Under the pieces are notes generated by a model. It was not told where the DNA came from. It did no database searches and saw nothing but the letters and a program-made list of their open reading frames with translations. This document shows positions 44,821 through 54,043 of a stretch of 64,000 bases of DNA, in pieces (within the stretch, counting starts at the first letter, position 1; every line of letters starts with the position of its first letter). The translations under genes were made by a program, and so were the position numbers. The DNA is from Tissierella simiarum (GTDB lineage Bacteria; Bacillota; Clostridia; Tissierellales; Tissierellaceae): contig NZ_JAHLPM010000016.1 of the NCBI RefSeq assembly GCF_018917865.1, forward strand, positions 1-64,000. Direction: 5' to 3'.

Positions 44821-45909
44821 ATGATGCAATCTGAAATTAAAAAGGCGGTTTCGTATATTGAGGAAAACCTGACAAGTGATCTTTCTTTGAATGATGTGGC
44901 ACGATACTGTAACTATTCACCGTATTATTTTTCTGTATTGTTTCATCAGACTTTTGGCGAAACTATGAAAAGATACATGAAAAAACGTCGTCTTACCTGT
45001 GCGGCAGAAAATCTTAAAAACACTGATATGAAAATTATTAATATTGCGGTAAAATACGGTTATTCATCACAGGAAGCTTTTTCTCGTGCTTTTACTGGCG
45101 TGTTCGGTATAACACCCAATAAATATAGACAGATGCAAGTGCCGATTCAAGAAACATATCAAAAAAACATTTCTTCATTTTATGATAATGGAGGAGATGA
45201 AGTTATGAAAGGCAAAATCAAGAATCTTCAAGAGAAAATTGAAGAAAAATATCCTGTGAACATTCTGCATGTTCTCAATGGTTCTTGTATGCTTGAAAAA
45301 TTTGAAAATAACAAGCTTATCAAAGAAAAAGCAATCTACGTGCCGTTTAATGAAGCAATGTGCTGGGGCGAAACCGATACTGAAATATTTTCGCATTCTT
45401 TTATAGAGAAAAGAGTTAAATCATTAGAAACGACGGAGGAAGAATACCAAAAAATTGTATTCGAACCATTAAAACCTCTTTTTGAAGAAAAATTTAATAT
45501 TATCGTCTTGTGGTTTGGCGATGATATGTTTTGCCAGATGAATTTGATTACAATTCTTGCGTATCTCGAACAAATCGGATATAACGGCGATGTTCTCTTT
45601 TGTATGGCACTTGAAAGAATTGATGATATGTTGTCTGAGGCGTTTGAGATTGACATTAACGGCTACTCGGATATTTACAAAACTGTTTTATGTAGCCATC
45701 AAAAGCCTGTTTTAGAAACGATGCCTGTTACTTATCAAGCGATAAAAATGTATTTAACTTATAAGAGAGACGAAAGTCCAATTGTAAAGTACATCAAGAG
45801 CAATCTAGGTAAAGAAAATCTCATAGTTGACTTATTGTTACTTTTTCCAGAATATGGACTTGGGGATTTGCAATATCAAATGATGATTGATGAGTACAAC
45901 AGATTATAG
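44821..45909 (+). CDS. AraC-family regulator with DUF1835-like C-terminal domain
   Basis: 362 residues: AraC HTH pair in the first 105 (SLNDVARYCNYSPYYFSVLF; IINIAVKYGYSSQEAFSRAF), then a separate domain from about 135 starting NILHVLNGSCMLEKF, reminiscent of DUF1835. The usual Gly-Asp after the 'LHVLNG' strand is Ser-Cys here. AAGGAGG precedes ATG 44821. The ligand is unknown. The 298 bases upstream (44523-44820) hold no other recognised gene. Confidence 0.78.
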   Translation: MMQSEIKKAVSYIEENLTSDLSLNDVARYCNYSPYYFSVLFHQTFGETMKRYMKKRRLTCAAENLKNTDMKIINIAVKYGYSSQEAFSRAFTGVFGITPNKYRQMQVPIQETYQKNISSFYDNGGDEVMKGKIKNLQEKIEEKYPVNILHVLNGSCMLEKFENNKLIKEKAIYVPFNEAMCWGETDTEIFSHSFIEKRVKSLETTEEEYQKIVFEPLKPLFEEKFNIIVLWFGDDMFCQMNLITILAYLEQIGYNGDVLFCMALERIDDMLSEAFEIDINGYSDIYKTVLCSHQKPVLETMPVTYQAIKMYLTYKRDESPIVKYIKSNLGKENLIVDLLLLFPEYGLGDLQYQMMIDEYNRL

Positions 45910-46100
45910 TATAGTTCGTGGTAGTTTGAAAGTACAAATCACAAATCGTAGAATAACCCCACCCTACGACAAAGAAAAAAATGTAATTGGGTAATTTTAG
46001 ATTAGCTCCTAATATAGGGAATACGTCGAATTGAACCAATAAATCTTTCTGTAAAATGAATTATATTCATTTTTTATTTGATCCAGATGAATAAATATCT

Positions 46101-46136
46101 AAAAAAGTGAGCATTTTGATATGCTCACTTTTTTCG
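46101..46136 (+). terminator. Terminator
   Basis: AAAAAAGTGAGCAT and ATGCTCACTTTTTT form a strong stem; bidirectional. Confidence 0.9.
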
Positions 46137-46157
46137 TCATTAGAAAGGAAGAACTAT

Positions 46158-46226
46158 ATGGTAAGAAAAATAAGCCCCAAAGTAACTCTACAAGAGAATG
46201 TATGTATAGTACAATTCGTTTTGTAG
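46158..46226 (+). pseudogene. Possible recombinase gene start, truncated
   Basis: AGGAAG precedes ATG and MVRKISPKVTLQENV... (22 codons) before TAG. The start resembles the first residues of large serine recombinases and the similar fragment at 55158. The rest is lost. The surrounding 45910-46366 gap holds only this and the terminator at 46101. Confidence 0.3.
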
Positions 46227-46366
46227 ATACAAGTATTAAAAATTATGAAGTAAGAATAGTCATATTTATATAATTGTAACTTGTAAATAAATGTAATCAT
46301 AGTATAATGTGTGTATTGAATTATACATTATAGTAAATTATGATGAACCAAACAGGGGGGACACAC

Positions 46367-46888
46367 ATGAAAGAAATTGTAGAAAAATCTGATTTTATAA
46401 TCTTAAGAAATACTCAGGAAGACGATTTAAATTTTGTAGTTGATTCTGAACGTCAACCTGATAATGCACAATATGTTGATCAATGGACAAAAGAACAACA
46501 CAGGAATTCATTATTTCAGGAAGATATTTTACATTTAATAGTTGAAGAGAAAACTACAAATAAACCTGTTGGATATGTAATTATAGGAGGTCTTACAAAC
46601 CCAAATAAAAATATTGAATTTAGGAGAGTTGTAATATCAAAAAAAGGTAAAGGCTTAGGAAGGGAAACACTAAAATTAGTTAAGAAAGTTGCTTTTGAAC
46701 AATTAAATGCACATAGGTTATGGCTTGATGTTAGACATAAAAATCAAAGGGCACAAAATCTTTATAAATCTGAAGGATTTATTGAAGAAGGTATCTTAAG
46801 AGAATGTATTCTATATAATGAAAACTATGAATCGTTAATTGTGATGTCAATTCTAAAAAACGAGTATACTAATAAACTCAATTCATAA
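46367..46888 (+). CDS. GNAT N-acetyltransferase (RimJ/SpeG-like)
   Basis: 173 residues with acetyl-CoA-binding signature RRVVISKKGKGLGRETLKLV (R/Q-x-x-G-x-G/A) and the later NQRAQNLYKSEGFIEEGILR. ATG 46367 is supported by AGGGGGG at 46354-46360. It transfers an acetyl group to an amine; substrate unknown (polyamine, peptide or drug). A terminator follows. Confidence 0.88.
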   Translation: MKEIVEKSDFIILRNTQEDDLNFVVDSERQPDNAQYVDQWTKEQHRNSLFQEDILHLIVEEKTTNKPVGYVIIGGLTNPNKNIEFRRVVISKKGKGLGRETLKLVKKVAFEQLNAHRLWLDVRHKNQRAQNLYKSEGFIEEGILRECILYNENYESLIVMSILKNEYTNKLNS

Positions 46889-46909
46889 GATTCTCAATTT
46901 GTGTATTAA

Positions 46910-46950
46910 CATGTAGTTCAAATTTAGGCTGAAATTGAACTACATGTTTT
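46910..46950 (+). terminator. Terminator after the GNAT gene
   Basis: ACATGTAGTTCAAATTT and AAATTGAACTACATGT around a 6-base loop, then TTT. Confidence 0.88.
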
Positions 46951-47197
46951 AGTCTGTATATATCAATAATTTACTCTAACAGAGCCAAGAATTAAAATAA
47001 AGGGACTGAAGGCATGGTTTCTTTTTTATCACTTCAATTGTAAAAGGAGAAAAGTTCACATTACTATATATAAGATATATTTTTTATTGTAACATGAATA
47101 AAATATAGCTGGACTGGATGCAGATAAATTCTATTTAATCTTTTAAATAATGTTTTAGGCAAATGTAAAATATTTGTTTGAAATATATTGAATTATA

Positions 47198-47240
47198 TTT
47201 TAGACAAATGTATAATATGGATAAAGGCAATTGTCTAAAA
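47198..47240 (+). promoter_or_regulatory. BlaI-type promoter/operator region
   Basis: TTTTAGACAA (47198-47207) and TTGTCTAAAA (47231-47240) flank TATAAT (47211-47216). An inverted pair spanning the -10 is suited for repression by a BlaI dimer. Confidence 0.6.
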
Positions 47241-47254
47241 AGGAGATGATATTG

Positions 47255-47388
47255 ATGAATAGTATGAAAAAGCACTTGCTGCAAAATTTGAACTCATTAA
47301 TCTTGTAAACATTTTATATGATATAAAACAGATTATTAAAAATAATATTGAAGAATTGATAAAATGGATAAAAAAGTGGAGGGATTAG
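47255..47388 (+). pseudogene. BlaI-family repressor, internally deleted
   Basis: AGGAG precedes ATG 47255, which reads only 17 codons (MNSMKKHLLQ...). Downstream, another frame reads NIEELIKWIKKWRD-stop, matching the end of the intact BlaI at 50490 (IEELMKWAKKQRD). So the first and last parts remain and the middle of the gene is gone. Confidence 0.65.
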
Positions 47389-47389
47389 T

Positions 47390-48844
47390 ATGCATAAATT
47401 TCTAATTGCATTGTTCAAATGCTCTATTTCCATGTCAGTACTTTCACTACTCTACATATTACTTACTCCATTTCTTGCTAAAAGATATACAGCTAAATGG
47501 CTCTACTATTCTTGGCTAATTATAGTGATTGGATTTATCGTTCCACTTAGACCTAATATTAAGATTCCCATACTTCAAATAAAAGAGACAATAGCTCCAT
47601 ATTATATTGAGCAGATAACTTTAAAAAATGTAATTGAAGATATTGTTCAAACTGAGGCAATAAGCCATAGTATATGGATGACTCCTTGGTATTGGTGGAT
47701 AGGAATATTATGGATCATAGGAGTTATAGGATGTAGTAGTTATCATATTATTAGACATCGGCGCTTCATAAGAATAGCAAAACGATGGAGTGAAGAAATT
47801 ACTGAACCAACAATATTGGATATTGTGCAGCACTTACAAGTAGAGTTAAAAATATACAATCAAACAAAACTATTATTTTGTTCCTGCATTACAAGCCCGA
47901 TGATGATTGGTTTTTCTAAGCCAGTGATTTTACTTCCTTCAAAAAATGTTCCTGTGGATGAGCTTTCATTTATACTTAAGCATGAGTTGGTTCATTTTAA
48001 GCGTAAAGATCTATGGTACAAAGGTCTGATATTTCTTGCAGTTGTTATTAACTGGTTTAATCCAATAGTTTACTTAATGGCAAGAGCAATAGCAGTGCAA
48101 TGTGAAATCTCATGTGATGTAGAAGTGGTAAAGGATGCAAATATATATAAACGACAACAGTATAGTGAAACTATAATTTCTGCCATTAAAAATCAATCAA
48201 GAATACAAACTTCATTCTCAACAAGCTTTTATGGAAGTAAGGAAGGTATGAAAAATAGAATCTTTTCAATCATGGATATGAAAAAGAAAAAGGCAGGTAT
48301 TATGATTATTTGTTTAGTAATAATTGGTGTTATGATTACAGGTATGACCTTTACTACAAGTGCCAATATAGAGGCCATCGAGGATAATACACAGCTTAAT
48401 GGCCAGACTGAAGAATATAACATGACGGTATCGTATTTTGATGAAGAAACAGGAGAAACTTTTTATAGTTGGGATGATGGAGCAACATGGGTTTTGATGA
48501 CAGATGAAGAATATGAAGCTAAGTTTCCAACAACAGATATTGAGTGGTGGACTTATGATGGTTATAAAGCGTGGTTAGATACTGAAAAAGTAGAGTTACA
48601 AAATATTATTGGTGAGCGTGGCTGGAATTCAACGGAAGGCTGGTATGTTTGGACACAAGAAATGGTTGATGAAACGATTCAAATGTACGAGCAAATATTA
48701 CAGGATATTAAGAATGGTGTTATGGTTTCAAAATCTGTAGATGGAGATGAAAATATAGTTATATCATATGATCCCAAAAATATTAAGGTTGATACATCCT
48801 CTGGATGTAGTTTTAGTATTGAAAATGGTAAAGGGGGATTATGA
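47390..48844 (+). CDS. BlaR1/MecR1-like M56 membrane metallopeptidase
   Basis: 484 residues: membrane helices about 9-26, 40-56, 100-120, cytoplasmic loop with zinc-site HELVHFKRKDL (HExxH, near 200) and downstream Glu in QCEISCDVEVV, a further helix near 308-326, then an outer domain of about 150 residues (YFDEETGETFYSWDDGATWV). The outer domain is not a penicillin-binding fold, so the signal is not clearly a beta-lactam. Such sensors cleave a BlaI partner; the adjacent BlaI is broken but an intact one is at 50490. Confidence 0.85.
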   Translation: MHKFLIALFKCSISMSVLSLLYILLTPFLAKRYTAKWLYYSWLIIVIGFIVPLRPNIKIPILQIKETIAPYYIEQITLKNVIEDIVQTEAISHSIWMTPWYWWIGILWIIGVIGCSSYHIIRHRRFIRIAKRWSEEITEPTILDIVQHLQVELKIYNQTKLLFCSCITSPMMIGFSKPVILLPSKNVPVDELSFILKHELVHFKRKDLWYKGLIFLAVVINWFNPIVYLMARAIAVQCEISCDVEVVKDANIYKRQQYSETIISAIKNQSRIQTSFSTSFYGSKEGMKNRIFSIMDMKKKKAGIMIICLVIIGVMITGMTFTTSANIEAIEDNTQLNGQTEEYNMTVSYFDEETGETFYSWDDGATWVLMTDEEYEAKFPTTDIEWWTYDGYKAWLDTEKVELQNIIGERGWNSTEGWYVWTQEMVDETIQMYEQILQDIKNGVMVSKSVDGDENIVISYDPKNIKVDTSSGCSFSIENGKGGL

Positions 48845-48845
48845 T

Positions 48846-49646
48846 ATGAGTTTTTTAACATTGAAAATAATCGGAATTTTATCTATGCTCTTTGACCATG
48901 TTGATAGAATATTTCCTGTAATAATGCCTATTGCCAATTTATTCGATAGAATTGCAGTAAATAATCCTAGCAGTGAACAGATGGTATATAAGATTTTTGA
49001 TATTATTGTCAGAGTGATACCGTATATTGGTAGGTTAGCAGCACCAATTTTTATGTTCTGTATTGCAAACGGATATATGCATACACATAATGTGAAAAAA
49101 TATATTGCACGCATAACTATTTTTGCATTAATTTCTCAAATACCTTATATTTTGTTTTTTAAAAGGGGTATGGGAATAAATTTTGAGGACATAGGCCTAA
49201 ATATTATGTTTACATTAGGATTAGGGTTAATTGCAATCTATGCCTTTGATAAACTAAAACAAAAAAATATCGTTCTAGCCTTTGGGGTGGTAGTTCTTAC
49301 TGCTATTCTGGCCTTTATTATTCATGCAGAGGGTAGGGAAGTTTATATCATAATTATTTTTATGTTCTACTTACTGAAAGATATACCCAAGAATAAACGG
49401 GCAGTGATTTGGATTTTTATCATAATATTATCGAGGTTGAGGCTTGGTATTGCTACTATAAATGATCCAAACTTGATTAGAACGTATGTTATTAATGTTT
49501 TTGGTCAATATTTAGGTGTACTTGTTACATTTTTTTATAATGGTGAAAAGGGGAAAAGTAATAAATTTATTCAGTATTTCATGTATGGTTTTTATCCTGC
49601 ACATCTTTTAATATTAGCTTTACTACGAAATCTTGTTAATGGCTGA
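48846..49646 (+). CDS. TraX-family membrane acyltransferase-like protein
   Basis: 266 residues, eight or so helices. Family marks: GILSMLFDHVDRIF at the N-terminus, RLAAPIFMFCIANGYMHTHN, and the C-terminal FFYNGEKGKSNKFIQYFMYG with FYPAHLLIL. ATG 48846 is two bases after the BlaR1-like stop and has GGGGG upstream. In plasmids TraX acetylates pilin; chromosomal Clostridia members have unknown targets. Homologous to the protein at 57413. Confidence 0.88.
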   Translation: MSFLTLKIIGILSMLFDHVDRIFPVIMPIANLFDRIAVNNPSSEQMVYKIFDIIVRVIPYIGRLAAPIFMFCIANGYMHTHNVKKYIARITIFALISQIPYILFFKRGMGINFEDIGLNIMFTLGLGLIAIYAFDKLKQKNIVLAFGVVVLTAILAFIIHAEGREVYIIIIFMFYLLKDIPKNKRAVIWIFIIILSRLRLGIATINDPNLIRTYVINVFGQYLGVLVTFFYNGEKGKSNKFIQYFMYGFYPAHLLILALLRNLVNG

Positions 49647-49669
49647 TAGTATAGTGAATATCATTGTAA

Positions 49670-50436
49670 ATAACATTCTCAATGAATTTCTATGGAGGTA
49701 AGAAGAGTATGAAAAATAGAATATATGGATACGAAACAAAAGAAAAAATATTGTCACGATTATTTGTTTGATACTCACTGGTATTATTATAGCTAGAGCT
49801 TCATTTACTTCTGTGGCTACCAAGGAGCGTGCAAATACTTTTGAAGGTAATATTCAATTATTCAATAAGGAGATTGCAGAACAGGAGCAGAAAAACAAGG
49901 AAGAAAAAGCAAGACAATATTCGATTTACTCTAAATATGAATTAACTTATGACCAAGAAAAAGATAGGTTTTTTTACAATGGAAAATTAGTAAGGTTTTT
50001 CGCTGATAAGCTGGATAAAAGCGGATTTTATAATTCTTTTAGTTATGCAGATGGGGATGTTGATTTACGTGGTATCCGTAATGAAAAGTATGAACTAGTA
50101 GGTGTTGAGCCTGTGAGTCAAAAAGAATACGATCACCGGACAGATAAAATCAAGACTTCTTTTAAAAATATATCTGACGTGATTCAAGAAAATGTTAATG
50201 ATGATTTAAAAAATGATGATGTTATTATTGAGGTTAGTGACCAAAACTATGTAGATGATTCTCTTAATTCATACATTAAATATGGAATTTCCTATGATAA
50301 GGAAATAAAAGTATGGATGTATAAGGATAGACCAATTAATTTCCTTTACGATGAGTATAATATAGCCGGTATATCTCTAGAAGTTATAAGGGATACCAAT
50401 GGTAGGATTGAAAAGATAGTTGAAGTGATTCAATAA
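49670..50436 (+). pseudogene. BlaR1-like sensor, C-terminal half only
   Basis: From about 49670 the frame FSMNFYGGKKSMKNRIYG matches the segment before the last helix in the 47390 protein (STSFYGSKEGMKNRIF). A frameshift near 49727 follows, then TIICLILTGIIIARASF and an outer domain of 210 residues with KYELTYDQEKDRFFYNGKLV. The peptidase half is missing. The outer domain could still be made from ATG 49768. Confidence 0.7.
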
Positions 50437-50489
50437 GGATTTAAGTTTTTAAACAATATCAATTATTGGATTTTAGGGAGATGATGTAA

Positions 50490-50867
50490 ATGAGGAATAT
50501 GAAAAGACTGCCTGATGCAGAATTTGAAATTATGAAAGTGGTGTGGGAGAATGAACCACCAATTACTACTAATATAGTAATGGAACAATTGGGTAAAGAG
50601 AGGAATTGGAAAGCTCCTACTGTAATTTCTCTTATGATGAGGTTAGTAGAAAGAGGATTTTTAAGAACAGAAAAAAACGGAAAAGAACGTACTTATTTTC
50701 CATTGATAGAAAAAGAAGAATATTTAAAGTTTGAAACAAAAAATTTCATGAAATTTTACCACGAAAACTCATTCCTTAGTTTTGTAAATACTTTATATGA
50801 TGGTAAAGAGTTTACTGATGATGATATTGAAGAATTGATGAAATGGGCAAAAAAGCAGAGGGATTGA
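50490..50867 (+). CDS. blaI: BlaI/MecI-family repressor
   Basis: 125 residues: winged helix (LPDAEFEIMKVVWENEPPIT; APTVISLMMRLVERGFLRTE) and a C-terminal dimer helix. GGGAGATG precedes ATG. It follows the truncated sensor, the reverse of the usual blaI-blaR1 order, and may now pair with the sensor at 47390. Confidence 0.9.
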   Translation: MRNMKRLPDAEFEIMKVVWENEPPITTNIVMEQLGKERNWKAPTVISLMMRLVERGFLRTEKNGKERTYFPLIEKEEYLKFETKNFMKFYHENSFLSFVNTLYDGKEFTDDDIEELMKWAKKQRD

Positions 50868-50941
50868 TATACACGATTTTTCAATCCATTAGTAAAAGAA
50901 CTATTCTATGAATGGCACAATAAAAATATGAAAAATCAAGA

Positions 50942-50977
50942 GGCATTAAGATAAAAAATCTTAATGCTTTTATTTTT
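50942..50977 (+). terminator. Terminator after blaI
   Basis: GGCATTAAGAT-AAAAA-ATCTTAATGC, then TTTTATTTTT. Confidence 0.88.
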
Positions 50978-51162
50978 ATGTAAGCTAAAAAATCATTTTT
51001 ATAGAAAATCTAAGGGGAAAATAGTGCAAGAGATAAAATAGGTGATTATGAGAAGATGATAATATTTTAGATATATTAATTTATCTACTTACAATTTTTT
51101 CGTATAAAAAGCTAGTATGATATTATATAATACTTATGAATATATACTTTGAGACAAATGCT

Positions 51163-51388
51163 ATGGATGAAAAAATAAAGGAACTGATACTTGTACTTTT
51201 ATATCTTGTTTCATAGGAAGAAAATGAGTACGGTACAAAACATAGTCGTAGTTGAAAAGGTTATGATTTTAGTTTGTTTAAGAAATAATGTATTATGAGC
51301 GGTAAACGCCTTAAATTTCTTGGAATAAATGATGAAGGAATAACAAGGCGAAAAAAGAATTATTGAAAAATATGGACTAACTAAATAA
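51163..51388 (+). pseudogene. DUF6429-like gene, degraded
   Basis: MDEKIKELILVLLYLVS then TAG, continuing EENEYGTKHSRS, KGYDFS, and shifted GINDEGITR. The pattern of 'LLLYLTSW-EE' followed by 'GYDF' resembles the small DUF6429 family. At least three stops and one frameshift. Confidence 0.55.
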
Positions 51389-51407
51389 AACTTAGGAGGT
51401 GTTAAGT

Positions 51408-51743
51408 ATGGCATTAGATATGCGAGTGAATCTAGAACCTAAACAAGCTGATGAAATTGTTAATAGAGAAATTATAGATGGCAGTGTTACAGGAGAACTT
51501 ATAGATTCTCATATAGTGTATGGCGAAAATGGTAAACTTTGTATTATTTCTGTTTATGAAAAACATTATTATAGAGCAGGAAATAGACTTACACTTACAG
51601 TAATCATTGATAATATGGAAGGTGCTACAAGAGTACATTCCATATCTGGCGGTGGTGGTGAAGGATTGTTCCGATTTGATTGGGGAGCTTCAAAAAGTTT
51701 TGAAACCTGTGTAGAAAATGCCTTAGCAGAATATAGGATTTAA
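51408..51743 (+). CDS. DUF6054-like small protein
   Basis: 111 residues ending in a glycine stretch and a conserved tail (SISGGGGEGLFRFDWGASKS). AGGAGGTG lies 8 bases before ATG 51408. Cytoplasmic, function unknown. Upstream of an AraC/GyrI-like gene. Confidence 0.65.
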   Translation: MALDMRVNLEPKQADEIVNREIIDGSVTGELIDSHIVYGENGKLCIISVYEKHYYRAGNRLTLTVIIDNMEGATRVHSISGGGGEGLFRFDWGASKSFETCVENALAEYRI

Positions 51744-51840
51744 ATGGTAAGGAGAAATATACAATCTCTCATATTTGTGCATAGAAAGAGAGGTGTTGAA
51801 TTGCATACAGTATTATACTTGAATCTAAGGAGGCTGAAAG

Positions 51841-52698
51841 ATGGAGTGGATTAAGAGATTAAATGATGCTATTAATTATATTGAAGAACATTTATTGGAA
51901 GAAATTAGTTATGAGGAAATTGCAAAGATTGCGTGTTGCTCTACATATCATTTTCAACGTATGTTCTCATATCTTGCAGATGTACCGCTTTCGGAATATA
52001 TTCGACGTAGACGTATGACAATGGCAGCTGTGGATTTACAAGAGAGTGATGAAAAAGTAATTGACATTGCTCTCAAATATGGTTACGACTCACCTACCGC
52101 TTTTAATCGTGCGTTTCAAAGTATACATGGGATTGCACCATCACAGGCTAAATTAGCTGGTGTTACTGTAAAAGCATTTCCACCTATCAGCTTCAAAGTT
52201 ACAATTAAGGGAGATGTTGAAATGAATTACAGGATTGAAAAGAAAGATGCTTTTAGAATCATTGGTGTTTATGAGCCATTACACCATGAACTTGAGAAAA
52301 ACTTTGAGATAGTACCGCAAATGTGGCAAAAAGCTGCCATGAATGGAACAATTGAAAAACTTACAGCTATGATGAAAGATGACCCTATGGGTATACTTGG
52401 AGTGAGTGCTTGTAACGAGCAAAATAATTGGAAATATTTTATTGCTGTGGCAAATAGCAACGATTTAGCAGAAGGTTTTGATGAATATGTAATACCTGCT
52501 ACAACATGGGCAATTTTCTCTGGTGAAGGCATAATGCCTAATTCTATACAGGAACTTGAAAGAAGAATTGTAACTGAGTGGCTACCAACCTCTGGCTATG
52601 AATATGCCAATGCACCTGATATTGAGGTTTACCTTAATGCGGACCCTCAAAATGCAAAATTTGAGGTTTGGATTCCGGTGATAAAAAAGGAGAAATAA
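51841..52698 (+). CDS. AraC-family regulator with GyrI-like effector domain
   Basis: 285 residues: AraC HTH pair (YEEIAKIACCSTYHFQRMFS; VIDIALKYGYDSPTAFNRAF) and a GyrI-like domain from about 125 (YRIEKKDAFRIIGVYEPL) ending FEVWIPVIKK. AAGGAGG precedes ATG. A second one-component drug-type sensor similar to that at 33915. Confidence 0.9.
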   Translation: MEWIKRLNDAINYIEEHLLEEISYEEIAKIACCSTYHFQRMFSYLADVPLSEYIRRRRMTMAAVDLQESDEKVIDIALKYGYDSPTAFNRAFQSIHGIAPSQAKLAGVTVKAFPPISFKVTIKGDVEMNYRIEKKDAFRIIGVYEPLHHELEKNFEIVPQMWQKAAMNGTIEKLTAMMKDDPMGILGVSACNEQNNWKYFIAVANSNDLAEGFDEYVIPATTWAIFSGEGIMPNSIQELERRIVTEWLPTSGYEYANAPDIEVYLNADPQNAKFEVWIPVIKKEK

Positions 52699-52840
52699 TA
52701 ATAGCACATTATTTTTTAGTGGAAGACCAAACAATTCTTATTCAAAATCTTCTCTATATTAAGTAAACCTCATAAAACATCAGCTTCATGGGATATATGG
52801 CGTCCAAGGTGGTATGCTTATCTTGGTATGTAACAGGACA

Positions 52841-52882
52841 GTAGGGCAATCAATTCAATTATAGATGAATTGGTTGCCCTAC
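52841..52882. terminator. Bidirectional hairpin between convergent genes
   Basis: GTAGGGCAATCAATTCA pairs with TGAATTGGTTGCCCTAC. It lies between the AraC gene and a minus-strand gene. Confidence 0.75.
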
Positions 52883-52896
52883 ATTGTATTAGGCCA

Positions 52897-53337
52897 TTAC
52901 TTGTATTGGCCTGCTAGTTTCTCAATGCGGGCATCTTTATAATCACTGGAATTAAAGATCAAATAGGGGCGAATGGCGTTATTTACACCAACTTCATATT
53001 CAGTTATTTTAGGCTCTACAAATCTTGAAAGACTAAGCGTATTGTGATAATTTCCCAACTGAAAAAGCATTCTCTGCAATAGCTCAATTTGATATTTAAT
53101 ATCTTTAGAAGATGTGATTTCTAATATAGTATTTTCAAAGAAATGATGTGTATCAATGTTTTTAAATGTAGAACCTAGCCATTTGTCATACGGTTTGTAT
53201 TGTTTGTGTTGAAGAAAGTATATTTCGACAATTATTCGAATTGACTTATGTACTATTAGCTGAGAGCCTAACAAGTCACCTGCTTCTTCTACACGGGGAA
53301 TGAGGCGTTCCGTACTCCAAATAAGATACCATTTCAC
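52897..53337 (-). pseudogene. DUF4037-like nucleotidyltransferase, C-terminal part
   Basis: 146 residues, helical, with KPYDKWLGSTFKNI and LLQRMLFQLGNYHNTLSLSR typical of the C-terminal domain of DUF4037-type proteins. The N-terminal nucleotidyltransferase domain (GS...DxD) is missing, so the gene looks 5'-truncated. Whether the fragment is expressed is unknown. Confidence 0.55.
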
Positions 53338-53433
53338 TGTACTTGGCTATTGTGCGAATATCCTATTTGTAACTTGTATACGAAGAAAATAACAGTGGAA
53401 ATATATTTTATAAGAAAAAACAAATATAAGAGT

Positions 53434-53504
53434 GCAATAAAATGCAGTAAAGTCAATTAAAGTATAATAAAATACAATAAAATAATTGACCATGGCAATA
53501 AAGT
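53434..53504. repeat. Six 10-bp repeats in helical phase at the HTH_17 promoter
   Basis: Five adjacent decamers: GCAATAAAAT, GCAGTAAAGT, CAATTAAAGT, ATAATAAAAT, ACAATAAAAT (53434-53483), then a sixth, GCAATAAAGT, at 53495-53504 inside the promoter spacer. The period of ten bases places them on one face of the helix. Likely a cooperative operator or an A-tract bend. Confidence 0.75.
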
Positions 53505-53514
53505 CTGTTATAAT
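53486..53514 (+). promoter_or_regulatory. Promoter of the HTH_17 gene
   Basis: TTGACC (53486-53491), 17-base spacer, TATAAT (53509-53514). The sixth decamer lies in the spacer, so a bound protein would block initiation. Confidence 0.8.
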
Positions 53515-53549
53515 CCTAATACAGATGGATAATGAAAGGATAAATTTAT

Positions 53550-54026
53550 ATGGAAAAAAAGTTTTACACAATTAATCAAGTTGCAGAAATGCTAGATATG
53601 CATCACAAAACCATAAGAAAATTCATAACAGAAGGTAAGTTGGTTGCAAGTAAAGTTGGAAAGCAGTGGAGAATTTCTAACCATGATTTAAGCTCTTTTA
53701 TGGAAATGAATAATGAAAAAATAGATGGAGAACAAAATTTTGAATTTTCTACTCATGAAGCATCCTCAAATATTGTAAAGAAAAGAATAAATGTATCAAC
53801 GGTTATAGACATTGATGAAATAGATAAAGATCAGTATATGCGAATATCAAACACTCTTATAGCTATAATGAATTGCAAAGATCCTGAAGTGCAGAATTCA
53901 ACGATTAACGTGAAATATTATGAGAAAGAAAATAGATTAAGGGTGTTGCTTTGGGGGCAAGTAAAGTTTATTGAAGAAATGTTGAGCTCAATTTCTCTGC
54001 TTGTAGATTCAACGAATTTAAAATGA
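53550..54026 (+). CDS. Excisionase-type HTH_17 DNA-binding protein
   Basis: 158 residues: N-terminal MerR-like/excisionase fold (YTINQVAEMLDMHHKTIRKF; GKLVASKVGKQWRISNHDL) and a C-terminal domain of about 90 residues with beta and helix content (VIDIDEIDKDQYMRISNTLI). The second domain suggests a sensor or dimerisation role rather than a simple phage excisionase. It probably binds the phased decamers in front of its own gene. The next gene (18 bases downstream) is probably co-transcribed. Confidence 0.8.
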   Translation: MEKKFYTINQVAEMLDMHHKTIRKFITEGKLVASKVGKQWRISNHDLSSFMEMNNEKIDGEQNFEFSTHEASSNIVKKRINVSTVIDIDEIDKDQYMRISNTLIAIMNCKDPEVQNSTINVKYYEKENRLRVLLWGQVKFIEEMLSSISLLVDSTNLK

Positions 54027-54043
54027 AATGGAAGAAAAAATGA

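Noticed and set aside
48229-49114. Minus-strand frames inside the BlaR1-like and TraX-like genes
   Set aside because: Shadows of membrane-protein genes; no ribosome sites.
53434-53504. Phased decamers as a CRISPR array
   Set aside because: Units are 10 bases with no spacers and no cas genes are present; they fit an operator.
53347-53571. 74-codon minus-strand frame rich in Phe, Ile and Tyr
   Set aside because: Covers the phased repeats and promoter of the HTH_17 gene; hydrophobicity results from A-rich DNA read in reverse.
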